A stretch of DNA of 64,000 nucleotides, taken from assembly GCF_000722545.1 (NCBI RefSeq), contig NZ_JNVM01000012.1:62001-126000 (forward strand), written 5' to 3'. Below the pieces are notes generated by a model that saw nothing but the letters and a program-made list of their open reading frames with translations, was not told the DNA's origin and ran no database searches. Shown here piece after piece: positions 44,259-51,036 of the stretch. Position 1 is the stretch's first letter, and the number at the start of each line of letters is the position of its first letter. The position numbers and the translations under genes were made by a program. The DNA is from Paenibacillus tyrphae (lineage in GTDB: Bacteria > Bacillota > Bacilli > Paenibacillales > NBRC-103111).

Positions 44259-44939
44259 TCAGGTTGCGGCAGCTTCCGGCAATCCGCGTCGCAGCAGCCG
44301 TTTGCCTGCGCTCGTCCGGTAAAACAGCCGCTCCAGCAGGCTGAAGACGCTGCCCGCCAGCCAGTACAGCCCCAGCGCCACCGGCGCCCGCCACGTAATG
44401 ATGAGCGGGATCAGCAGGAGGATCGCCCCGAACAACAGCCGCTTGCTTCCGCTCATGGAGGCGGCTGCATCGGCCAGCGGGATCATGCTTACCGCGAACG
44501 ACAGCAGCCCCGTGACGATCGGGATCAAATGGAACGGATCGGCTTCGGCCAAATGCGCGACCCAAGGGATCAAAATCGAGGTCATCGTACTGCCGTGCGT
44601 AAAGAACAGGCCATACATCGCCATAAGCACCGGCATTTGAATGATGGCCGATAGCGGCGCGCTTAAAGGATTGATCCCGTACTTGCCGTAAACTTTGGTC
44701 GTTTCTTGAACCAGCTTGGCCGGGTCGTTCCTGCACGTTTCCCGCAGCTTACTAAGCTCGGGGGAGGCGGCGGTGGAACGGACCTGCTGTCGGGCGGCCA
44801 GCAGATTGAAACGGTACAGCGAACTCTTCACCAGCAGCGTAAGCACGATGACCGCTGCCCCCCAGTCGCGGGTCCAGTCGAACGTCCAGGACAGCACATA
44901 AGCTAACAGATCAATAATAGGTTGAAACCATGTATACAT
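44259..44939 (-). CDS. yidC: YidC/Oxa1-type membrane protein insertase (YidC2-like)
   Basis: A 226-residue insertase with five membrane segments. DWGAAVIVLTLLVKSSLYRF is the first core helix; its Lys38 sits where SpoIIIJ/YqjG have the conserved groove Arg. ELSKLRETC and VYGKYGINPL (cytoplasmic loop) and IIQMPVLMAMYGLFF are hallmarks of the family. Unlike SpoIIIJ and YqjG it has no lipoprotein signal. No rnpA, rpmH or jag is adjacent, so this is the second, YqjG-like copy rather than the housekeeping one. Start 44939 has AAGGAG seven bases away, and that site can be sequestered by the upstream leader ORF. Confidence 0.88.
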   Translation of the reverse strand: MYTWFQPIIDLLAYVLSWTFDWTRDWGAAVIVLTLLVKSSLYRFNLLAARQQVRSTAASPELSKLRETCRNDPAKLVQETTKVYGKYGINPLSAPLSAIIQMPVLMAMYGLFFTHGSTMTSILIPWVAHLAEADPFHLIPIVTGLLSFAVSMIPLADAAASMSGSKRLLFGAILLLIPLIITWRAPVALGLYWLAGSVFSLLERLFYRTSAGKRLLRRGLPEAAAT

Positions 44940-44942
44940 GTG

Positions 44943-45041
44943 AGCGCTCCTTCCGTTGCGATTGAGCCTCGATCGTCTCTCAATCGTCAACCGTGAAATT
45001 TTCGGTCAACCGACCATCTCATTCCAACGGAAGGGAGCGCT
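44943..45041 (-). promoter_or_regulatory. mRNA stem that would hide the yidC ribosome binding site
   Basis: In the transcript, AGCGCTCCCTTCCGTTG (45041 to 45025, inside codons 77-82 of the leader ORF) is complementary to CAACGGAAGGAGCGCT (44958 to 44943), which contains the yidC AAGGAG. All 16 bases pair, with a single bulged C. The 66-base loop holds the leader stop codon and a second hairpin CGATTGAG/CTCAATCG lying directly against the yidC-side arm. A ribosome paused near the end of the leader would break the stem and free the site. Confidence 0.75.
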
Positions 45042-45269
45042 TGCTTCTTCGGATAACGCCGAGGACCGCGGCGGGCATTTTCGGCGAACGAAGACGGTAC
45101 GCGGACTTTTTCTGGCCCGATCATGACGTTTGAGCGGAAGCTTGGCAAGCTCGACGGCCGGCTCGAAGACGAAGGTCAACTGCTTTCCCGACCATCCGAA
45201 CCATGGCACGACGAACAGCGAAGCCAGCCCGAGCGCCAGCAGCAGCGCCAGATCTAAAGACCACTCCAT
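45006..45269 (-). CDS. MifM-like leader peptide with one membrane segment, upstream of yidC
   Basis: An 87-residue ORF with a perfect AAAGGAGG ahead of its ATG. N-terminus acidic (E2, D6), one hydrophobic helix (about residues 7-24), then a very basic region (KRHDRARKSPR, VRRKCPPR) and a short acidic pair EE at 74-75 just before SAPFRW. This predicts N-out/C-in topology, the layout of MifM (about 95 residues), the leader of Bacillus subtilis yidC2 (yqjG), which stalls ribosomes when membrane insertion fails. I see little direct similarity to MifM. Its stop lies 66 bases before yidC, and its last codons pair with the yidC ribosome site. It could alternatively be a small membrane protein that is simply coupled to yidC. 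Confidence 0.75.
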   Translation of the reverse strand: MEWSLDLALLLALGLASLFVVPWFGWSGKQLTFVFEPAVELAKLPLKRHDRARKSPRTVFVRRKCPPRSSALSEEASAPFRWNEMVG

Positions 45270-45335
45270 ATCCGTTCACCTCCTTTAACGCGAATTCGCT
45301 TACTTAACGTTTTACGGGATTGGCCGTAATTCGTT

Positions 45336-45818
45336 TCACTGCGATAAGGCACTCCCTTGCTGCGCCAAGAGCTTGCGGTATTTCACGAAGCTGACGATAC
45401 GCCAAGGCACGACATAGGCGACCGCGATCAAGTAGAACAGCATCCCCAGCTCGGCCGGATCAAGCCCCGACAAGTAGCTGCGCAGCGCCAGCCGGATAAC
45501 GATGAGTCCGACCAGGGCAAAAATAAACGCTTTGCTCTTTTTCGGATAAATCTGCCCATCTTCGCGAAACTCGTAATTCGTCGTCATAATCATCGGAACG
45601 GATAAAATAAGACCGAACAGCAGGGACAGCGTTACCTCCTTCACGGTCAAATGAAGCTGCGGGTTGAGCAGACCGAGTATGCCGAAGCCCATAAAAAGAA
45701 GCGGCAGCAGCAGCCGGTATCCGTTGCCTTTCACCGGTTTGGTCGCAGCGCGCATTCTCCGCCAGAGCACAAGCGCGATGATGACAATCATAAAAATCAC
45801 GGGAGAAATTGATTCCAT
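45336..45818 (-). CDS. CcdC-like (DUF1453) membrane protein
   Basis: A 160-residue protein with four to five hydrophobic segments. YRLLLPLLFMGFGILGLLNP and TTNYEFREDGQIYPKKSKAF are typical of the CcdC/DUF1453 family; Bacillus ccdC lies by the cytochrome c maturation gene ccdA but its product is not essential for it. Position upstream of the leader ORF on the same strand (gap 66 bases) allows co-transcription with yidC. Confidence 0.8.
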   Translation of the reverse strand: MESISPVIFMIVIIALVLWRRMRAATKPVKGNGYRLLLPLLFMGFGILGLLNPQLHLTVKEVTLSLLFGLILSVPMIMTTNYEFREDGQIYPKKSKAFIFALVGLIVIRLALRSYLSGLDPAELGMLFYLIAVAYVVPWRIVSFVKYRKLLAQQGSALSQ

Positions 45819-45922
45819 GCGATACCATCCTTATAGTTTTGATATAAACTATTTTACACATAAATTATATAGTCAATCAAACAAATATGGCTTGTCCATC
45901 CAAGCAAAATTAAGGAAACGAC

Positions 45923-45953
45923 AAAAAACCCTTGCCTGGCAAGCGGCAGGGGC
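45923..45953 (-). terminator. Terminator of the ATP-grasp gene
   Basis: CCCTTGCC/GGCAGGGG arms with one mismatch, followed on the minus strand by TTTTTTG. Confidence 0.7.
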
Positions 45954-45963
45954 TGAATCAGCT

Positions 45964-46704
45964 TTAGGACCTCTTCTTCATCCGGGCGTAGGACAAAATG
46001 CGTCTGTACATCGTTTTGTTCTTAAGGGCGTTAAAAATCGATTTATCCGGCCTCGTGTTAACTTCGAGAATCCAGGGCTTCAGCTTGGCATCGATCGCGA
46101 CATCGACGCCGAAAGCGGGGAATTTCGGATACTTTGCGCTCATATACTCGCTGACGCCTCTGCCCAGTGTTTTCAGCTCTTGAATGAATCCGGTGCGGCG
46201 TTTCCCCCGAATATGAGGGGAAATCAGCATGTCTACGGGCATCGGGGTTCCTCCGTTGTGATAGTTCGTAACGATTTTTCTCGGTCTGGCCAGCCGGCCG
46301 ACCATCCCCGTCACGTCCCAGCCCCGCTGCCTGTTGCGTTGGACCATGATGCGCAGATCGAACGGGCGTTTCTTGTAATGCAGCAGCGGGATTGCTTTTT
46401 GCACGAGATAGCTTCGCCGGGCCGTATGTCTGGAGACCGCAGAGTACAGGCTGCCGAACGAATGAAACGTCCGGGTCGCATAGCCGCTCTTCAGCGTGTA
46501 GCGCCCGTTGCCTGTGCTGGTTATTTTCATGATCCCGTAGCCGCCCGTGCCGTTGTTCGGCTTCAGGTAAACGGCTCCCCATCGCTTCAGCATGGAGCTA
46601 ACCGCAGCCCGGCTCGCCCTTTGCGTCTCCGGAAGGTACGGCTTCCAACGTGCGCCGGTCTTCAGATAAGAGTGTTTCCCCCACTTCGTGTTGGCATAAA
46701 CCAA
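45964..46704 (-). CDS. YheC/YheD-like ATP-grasp protein (endospore coat-associated family)
   Basis: A 246-residue protein with ATP-grasp features: VYLKPNNGTGGYGIMKI (nucleotide-binding Lys and Gly-rich loop), YLVQKAIPLLHYKKRPFDLRIMVQ, and PAFGVDVAIDAKLKPWILEVNTRPDKS carrying the Mg-binding acidic and Asn residues. YheC/YheD members are spore coat-associated in Bacillus; the ligase substrate is unknown. The protein is shorter than typical YheC (about 360), lacking the N-terminal half. The start is TTG, seven bases after GGGAGG. Confidence 0.82.
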   Translation of the reverse strand: MVYANTKWGKHSYLKTGARWKPYLPETQRASRAAVSSMLKRWGAVYLKPNNGTGGYGIMKITSTGNGRYTLKSGYATRTFHSFGSLYSAVSRHTARRSYLVQKAIPLLHYKKRPFDLRIMVQRNRQRGWDVTGMVGRLARPRKIVTNYHNGGTPMPVDMLISPHIRGKRRTGFIQELKTLGRGVSEYMSAKYPKFPAFGVDVAIDAKLKPWILEVNTRPDKSIFNALKNKTMYRRILSYARMKKRS

Positions 46705-46812
46705 TCGATCACCTCCCGTCTAAACCATGGTATTGTATGTATGCTTCACGGTTTTGGGAATAGGCATATACAGAAGGTCAACGGTTCGCGAGGGAATATT
46801 TTCAAAAAAACA

Positions 46813-46840
46813 TTGCATTCCTTATAATTCCGAGTATAAT
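46813..46840 (+). promoter_or_regulatory. SigA-type promoter of the 46885 gene
   Basis: TTGCAT, a 16-base spacer, then TATAAT, 44 bases ahead of the start codon. Confidence 0.65.
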
Positions 46841-46884
46841 ACTAGGTAAATAAATTGATTTTACCATGCTAGGGGATGACGAAC

Positions 46885-47223
46885 ATGATTTCTTCTGCCA
46901 TGAAAGCAGCAGCCGCTCTCTGGGTCAACGACTACCTAGATTTGTACAATTACGCCGGACGGATCGGAGATACGGCCTGGCAGCAAGAGATTGTCGACAT
47001 CCTGAAGCAAAAAGACGCGTATGTATCGGAGGCTGTGCGTTCAAGTAAACTTGAGGAGCTGTGGACGACCTTCGATTCGATCAACCGCAAAATGCTGGAG
47101 CTTTACCGGGAGCTGCGGGAGACGAACGATTCGTGGGTTACGGAACGGCTGAAAGAGCAAGTGAGGGAATTGAAAACGGAACGCCTTACGGTCTCCAGAA
47201 AAATCAAGGCGGAACAAGCTTAG
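46885..47223 (+). CDS. Hypothetical all-helical protein
   Basis: A 112-residue protein that I do not recognise. It is predicted to be entirely helical, with a middle segment EELWTTFDSINRKMLELYRELRE and a C-terminal charged coiled coil. No signal peptide and no membrane helix. I prefer ATG 46885, nine bases after AGGGG; an ATG three codons earlier overlaps the site. It has its own good promoter. Confidence 0.65.
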   Translation: MISSAMKAAAALWVNDYLDLYNYAGRIGDTAWQQEIVDILKQKDAYVSEAVRSSKLEELWTTFDSINRKMLELYRELRETNDSWVTERLKEQVRELKTERLTVSRKIKAEQA

Positions 47224-47396
47224 AGGTTGTTTTCATGCGCGGGAAAGTAAATATGGCATACGGAGGACCGTTCTGCCAGTGGCTTGGTGCGAACGCGGCT
47301 TGCAGACGACTGCTCAGCCGGTGGTCTCTTGATGCATGCAGCAGACTGCTCTGCAGAGGGCTGAATCCATTTTGAGCGAATGGATCAGGCTGGGCA

Positions 47397-47612
47397 TTAC
47401 ATGGATGCTTGTTTCATCTCGCGCATCATGTTCATCATCATCGTCATCGTCTCGTCGCATTCTTGCATTTTGGACATCATCATGTCCATATCCATGGCAT
47501 CCATCATTTTCATTTCCATCATCATGTTCATCATGGATTTCATGGAGTTCATTTTGCACATCATCTCATCCATACACATCGTCATCATCATGTTCATGCA
47601 CATTTTTTCCAC
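47397..47612 (-). CDS. Methionine-rich small protein (about 46% Met)
   Basis: A 71-residue protein starting at GTG 47612, eight bases after GGAGG. It contains 33 methionines besides the initiator, four cysteines (residues 5, 13, 19 and 52), and many Asp, Glu and Lys, e.g. MMNMMMEMKMMDAMDMDMMM. No signal peptide. Met- and Cys-dense short proteins are known to bind Cu(I) or Ag(I), so a cytoplasmic soft-metal binder is possible but not shown. It is transcribed opposite to all its plus-strand neighbours and has a promoter-like sequence upstream. The complementary strand encodes an equally biased His-rich frame, but that has no ribosome site. Confidence 0.7.
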   Translation of the reverse strand: MEKMCMNMMMTMCMDEMMCKMNSMKSMMNMMMEMKMMDAMDMDMMMSKMQECDETMTMMMNMMREMKQASM

Positions 47613-47658
47613 TTGGTTCACCTCCTCTATGAAATCTACTAAATTGTACTCCACACCC

Positions 47659-47687
47659 AAAATACTATAAATTCCCAGAGACATCAA
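47659..47687 (-). promoter_or_regulatory. Candidate SigA promoter of the Met-rich gene
   Basis: On the minus strand TTGATG, 17 bases, TATTTT, about 47 bases upstream of the GTG. The -10 box is weak. Confidence 0.4.
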
Positions 47688-47857
47688 GTCTTTTTTTGCT
47701 TTTTTGGTTGAAAATGGATTATATTTGTGATAAAATTTTAGCTTATTTTCTATTAAATTGATCGGAATGAGAGGTAATCTTGGATAAACGCCTTTCTTGA
47801 CCCCGGCCCGCGCTTCCGCTACTCTGAAAGAAAGTGATATGCGGGAGGAGAATGACC

Positions 47858-48349
47858 ATGTCCGAACGGCCGCCAAAGCGGGATCAGACGTACGGTGTCG
47901 GAAAAGATCCGACAGACCGCCCTATCATTCCTTTGCCGAAAGAAACGCTTGAAGACCGGGATGCCATGCTCGCAGCGCAGAAAGAACGGCAGAGCTGGAT
48001 CGACGAGGCTTACGAGGATTTTGTCAAAAACGGCGGCCTGGAGCATTTGCCCGGCTTCGGTAAGCCGCTGACGGTACCGGCCGAAGACGCATGGTCGTCC
48101 TTGCTTAAGCAAGCCAAGGTCGAGCACCCGTGGGTCATGCTGCGGAAGGAAATCGGCTCGCTGATGGAGAAAGCGATGAGTCGGATGTCCAAAAGCTCCT
48201 TCGACCCAGAAATCGACGCGCTCATCGAGGATGCGAACAAGCAGATCGCGGAGCTGAACCGCCAAGCCCCGAGCCTGTCCCTGCACCGCAGCCGCTTGTC
48301 CCGCGACAACCTGCACGAACAGTATGACCGCTGGTATGCGAATAAGTGA
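47858..48349 (+). CDS. DUF1992 (DnaJ C28-like) domain protein
   Basis: A 163-residue protein. SWIDEAYEDFVKNGGLEHLPGFGKPL is the hallmark of the DUF1992 domain found in DNAJC28 homologues, with the C-terminal LSRDNLHEQYDRWYANK. Function unknown. Start at 47858 has GGGAGGAG seven bases away. A bidirectional terminator follows. Confidence 0.78.
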   Translation: MSERPPKRDQTYGVGKDPTDRPIIPLPKETLEDRDAMLAAQKERQSWIDEAYEDFVKNGGLEHLPGFGKPLTVPAEDAWSSLLKQAKVEHPWVMLRKEIGSLMEKAMSRMSKSSFDPEIDALIEDANKQIAELNRQAPSLSLHRSRLSRDNLHEQYDRWYANK

Positions 48350-48380
48350 TTTCGCCGATGCACAACAATAACATGCAAAA

Positions 48381-48430
48381 CCCCCGGAGCCTCCTCTCCC
48401 TGTCGAGAGAGCGCTGCCGGGGGTATTTTG
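48381..48430. terminator. Terminator between DUF1992 and nitroreductase genes
   Basis: CCCCCGG/CCGGGGG arms around an inner CTC/GAG pair, followed by TATTTTG on the plus strand and preceded by AAAA. Confidence 0.65.
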
Positions 48431-48450
48431 TCGATATCCGCTTTTCCGAA

Positions 48451-49068
48451 TTAGAACGATTCGTTAATGACCACGTCGCTGAGCGGCAGACGTTCTGTCG
48501 CGCGTGCCGGGCTGGCCGCTTTACCGATCGGGAGAAGCATAACCGGGACATAGCGTTCCGGAATGTTGAACTCTTGGATCAAAGCAGCCGGATTGTAGCC
48601 GCCCATCGGAACGGTATCATAGCCTTTCGCGCGCGCAGCCAGCATAAGCTGCATAGCGGCCAGCGAGGCATTGCGGATTGCTTCGTCGCGGCCTACCGCC
48701 GGATTGTTCGCATAGGCACCGTTAATTTGGCCGAGCATCGTGTCGCGGACTTCCGGCGTCGCCTTTTCAAAGACGATCGGGGCAGTCAAGTTCGCTTGCA
48801 GGTCGCCGAGCACGACAACAACCGCGGATGCGTCGGATACTTGCTGTTGGCCGAACGCGATCGGCAAAAGACGGTCTTTGTTCGCCTGCTCGCGAATGAC
48901 CAGAAAACGCCAATGCTGCAAGTTCCAGGACGACGGTGCGCTTGCGGCCAGCTCCAAAATTTCATTCAGCTCCGCATCCGGGATAACGACGTCCCGTTGA
49001 TATTGACGGACGGAATGACGGGTCAGAATAACTTGCTCTGCGGTTTGTTGTTGTTCGATTTGGCTCAT
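48451..49068 (-). CDS. Nitroreductase family protein
   Basis: A 205-residue FMN-dependent enzyme: TRHSVRQYQRD (FMN phosphate-binding Arg/Ser), LELAASAPSSWNLQHWRFLVI, ANNPAVGRDEAIRNASLAAMQLMLAARAKGYDTVPMGGYNPAAL (written for the NTxxG-like and helix features). It resembles the YdgI/YfhC group. It would use NAD(P)H to reduce quinones or nitro compounds. Start at 49068 follows AAGGAG by eight bases. Confidence 0.9.
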   Translation of the reverse strand: MSQIEQQQTAEQVILTRHSVRQYQRDVVIPDAELNEILELAASAPSSWNLQHWRFLVIREQANKDRLLPIAFGQQQVSDASAVVVVLGDLQANLTAPIVFEKATPEVRDTMLGQINGAYANNPAVGRDEAIRNASLAAMQLMLAARAKGYDTVPMGGYNPAALIQEFNIPERYVPVMLLPIGKAASPARATERLPLSDVVINESF

Positions 49069-49198
49069 AATTTCCACTCCTTTATTGTATAACTCTATTT
49101 AGTATAATAACGCAACTAACTTACTTTTGTAAAGTACCATACAAAAAATTACGAAACCTATTTTTGATCCTTGATCCATACGGCGGCGCACATAGTTT

Positions 49199-49441
49199 TT
49201 ACCTTGAATCCGGTAAATACAGCGTGAAGGTGCTTCCTTTTCCTTCCTCGCTTCGCAGCGTCAAGCGACCGCCCAACAGCTTCGCCAGCTCCAGCGAAAT
49301 GGATAGCCCAAGGCTCGTTCCCCCGTATCTGCGACTGATTGAGTCGTCCGCCTGTCGGAACGCTTCGAAGATGAGCCGCTGCTTCTCCTCGGCGATGCCG
49401 ATCCCTGTATCCGTCACCGAAAAAGCGATTCATTCGCCGCT
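49199..49441 (-). pseudogene. Histidine-kinase ATPase-domain remnant
   Basis: The frame reads IAFSVTDTGIGIAEEKQRLI then FEAFRQADDSISRRYGGTSLGLSISLELAKLLGGRLTLRSEEGKGSTFTLYLP (given here in parts to show the G1 and G2 ATP boxes). Upstream of residue I the codon is TGA (49430-49432) where SGE-IAFSVTDTGIG would otherwise be continuous, and the N box and dimerisation domain are missing. This looks like the leftover C-terminus of a hybrid kinase, inactivated by truncation and a stop codon. Confidence 0.7.
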
Positions 49442-49623
49442 GTCCCCTGCTTCCCGTCCTCCGGTACAGCTGCCAAGCCGCTTTTGCTTACTGGGGCTAT
49501 TATACCTTATTGGGAGTTTTATGTAACGAGAGGAAGCCGGCAGAGAGCGTTGTATAGATTTTGTTCAGATTTATTTGTTAGAATAGGACGGATAAACCAT
49601 TCAAAGAAAGGAGTTGTTTCAGC

Positions 49624-50631
49624 GTGTTCCATCTGTCGCACGTCCTTGGACGAATCAGAAACCGCTGGTTTGCGGCGGCTTCGTTCGTCACGGGGAGCGT
49701 GTGGTCCACTCATTTGGCCGTGCTGGTATTCCACTGGGACGACAACGTGCGCTATGATACGACTTTGACCCTTATTTCTTTACTTGCTGGCATCATGACG
49801 ACGTTCCTTATCTTTCATCTGGCTCTGTTCGGAAACAAAAGCCGCCTTCGACTGGCGGGCGGCGGCTTGCTCACGATGATCGGGATGGCAACGATGTATA
49901 TAACAGGCAGCGAAGCCGCCATCGCTCCGGATGACGACAGAGCTTATTTCGTCCACTCCGTTCTGCGCCCGGTAGATTTGTTTTTGCTGTTCGGTGTTCT
50001 GGCCGCGATGTGTCTTGTGTATATCGTCGCTTGGCGGGCCATGCGCCTTCAGCGGCAAGCGCTCGAGAAGCTGGCGTATACGGATCCTCTCACCGGTTTG
50101 CTCAACCGGAACGCCTGGGACCGCTACGCCGAGAAAAACACCGTAAACCGGAATGCGGCGTTCTTGTTTTTGGATTTGGACGAATTCAAGTCCGTCAACG
50201 ATACGCTCGGACACGACATCGGAGATTTGTTGATCTGGGAAGTGGGACAGCGTTTAAAAGCGTTCCAGAACAAGCATCGGCAAATTTTCCGGCTCGGCGG
50301 GGACGAATTTCTGTTGGTCGCGCTCCAGTGCAGTGAGGCGTCCGCCCAAAAAACGGCTTCCGACATACTCGAAACGATCAAGGCCCCTTACCGCTTGGCA
50401 GGAAAGGTGGTCCATGTCTCCGGCAGCATCGGCATCTGCCTCGGCTCCGTTCCCGGGTCTAGCTGTACCACTATGCTAAAAAATGCGGATGCCGCCATGT
50501 ACCGCGCCAAATTGTCGGGAAGAAACCGGTTCTTCACGTATCGCGAGGGAACGAGCACATTTTTTTTGAGCCCGCTGCGCGGTACGGGCAAAGGCTTGCC
50601 CAAGAGCATCGCTAAAGGCAGAGGAGCCTAA
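49624..50631 (+). CDS. Membrane-anchored diguanylate cyclase (GGDEF)
   Basis: A 335-residue protein with four to five N-terminal membrane helices (residues 15-140) and a C-terminal GGDEF domain from about 150: YTDPLTGLLNRNAWDRY, FLFLDLDEFKSVNDTLGHD and the intact active motif RLGGDEFLLV. It should make cyclic di-GMP. A short Ser/Pro/Gly/Lys tail ends the protein. The start is GTG, ten bases after AAAGGAG. No partner phosphodiesterase is nearby. Confidence 0.88.
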   Translation: MFHLSHVLGRIRNRWFAAASFVTGSVWSTHLAVLVFHWDDNVRYDTTLTLISLLAGIMTTFLIFHLALFGNKSRLRLAGGGLLTMIGMATMYITGSEAAIAPDDDRAYFVHSVLRPVDLFLLFGVLAAMCLVYIVAWRAMRLQRQALEKLAYTDPLTGLLNRNAWDRYAEKNTVNRNAAFLFLDLDEFKSVNDTLGHDIGDLLIWEVGQRLKAFQNKHRQIFRLGGDEFLLVALQCSEASAQKTASDILETIKAPYRLAGKVVHVSGSIGICLGSVPGSSCTTMLKNADAAMYRAKLSGRNRFFTYREGTSTFFLSPLRGTGKGLPKSIAKGRGA

Positions 50632-50756
50632 GCTCCGCAGCTTATTGCACGGCCGGACAAAAAAGGGCCGCTTCCCCCTTAAGAAGCGTTTACATTTTCC
50701 GTTGGCTTCCTGTATAGTGAGAGTATCACGAACACAGGGAGTGATGCTCGTTGTTG

Positions 50757-50924
50757 ATGCGAACGACTGAGTTTTATGAGACCCTGCCCTCCAAATGCTG
50801 CGATACGTGCGGCGAACCGCTGGAGGAAATGGCCGATTGTTACACGTCCACCTGTACGAAGTGCAAAGGTCATACGTTCTACCCGCTCAGCCCGATCTCC
50901 GGGCCGACAGCTCATCCGGAATAG
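50757..50924 (+). CDS. YhfH-like small zinc-ribbon protein (55 aa)
   Basis: A 55-residue protein MRTTEFYETLPSKCCDTCGE with four further Cys (C28, C33, C36 and the pair near 14-18), i.e. CxxC...CxxC spacing as in YhfH of Bacillus subtilis, a small protein of unknown function. Upstream AGGGAG fits in-frame TTG 50751 or 50754 slightly better than the ATG. Followed by a strong terminator. Confidence 0.7.
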   Translation: MRTTEFYETLPSKCCDTCGEPLEEMADCYTSTCTKCKGHTFYPLSPISGPTAHPE

Positions 50925-50928
50925 TCTG

Positions 50929-50957
50929 ACGCCCCTGCCGAGGGGGCGTTTTTTTGT
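50929..50957 (+). terminator. Terminator after the YhfH-like gene
   Basis: ACGCCCCT-gccg-AGGGGGCGT hairpin followed by seven T residues. Confidence 0.9.
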
Positions 50958-50962
50958 TTGCG

Positions 50963-51003
50963 CTAAAAAAAGCCGCTCATCCCCTTCCGGAATGAGCGGC
51001 TTT
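50963..51003 (-). terminator. Terminator of the UgtP-like gene
   Basis: AAAGCCGCTCAT/ATGAGCGGCTTT, 12 bp, followed on the minus strand by TTTTTTT. Confidence 0.88.
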
Positions 51004-51036
51004 CCACCAAAGCGTTGCCGATCCGGCCTCGCTGCT

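Noticed and set aside
45025..45041. Simple terminator at the end of the leader ORF
   Set aside because: The stem arm pairs with a site 66 bases away, not locally, and no U-tract follows, so it does not look like a rho-independent terminator.
47224..47396. Possible structured RNA downstream of the 46885 gene
   Set aside because: There are short hairpins such as ATCCATT/AATGGAT, but nothing matches a known RNA class.
47409..47642. His-rich plus-strand ORF (77 codons)
   Set aside because: It is the complement of the Met-rich gene: ATG codons read as CAT. It has no ribosome site, whereas the minus strand has GGAGG and a promoter.
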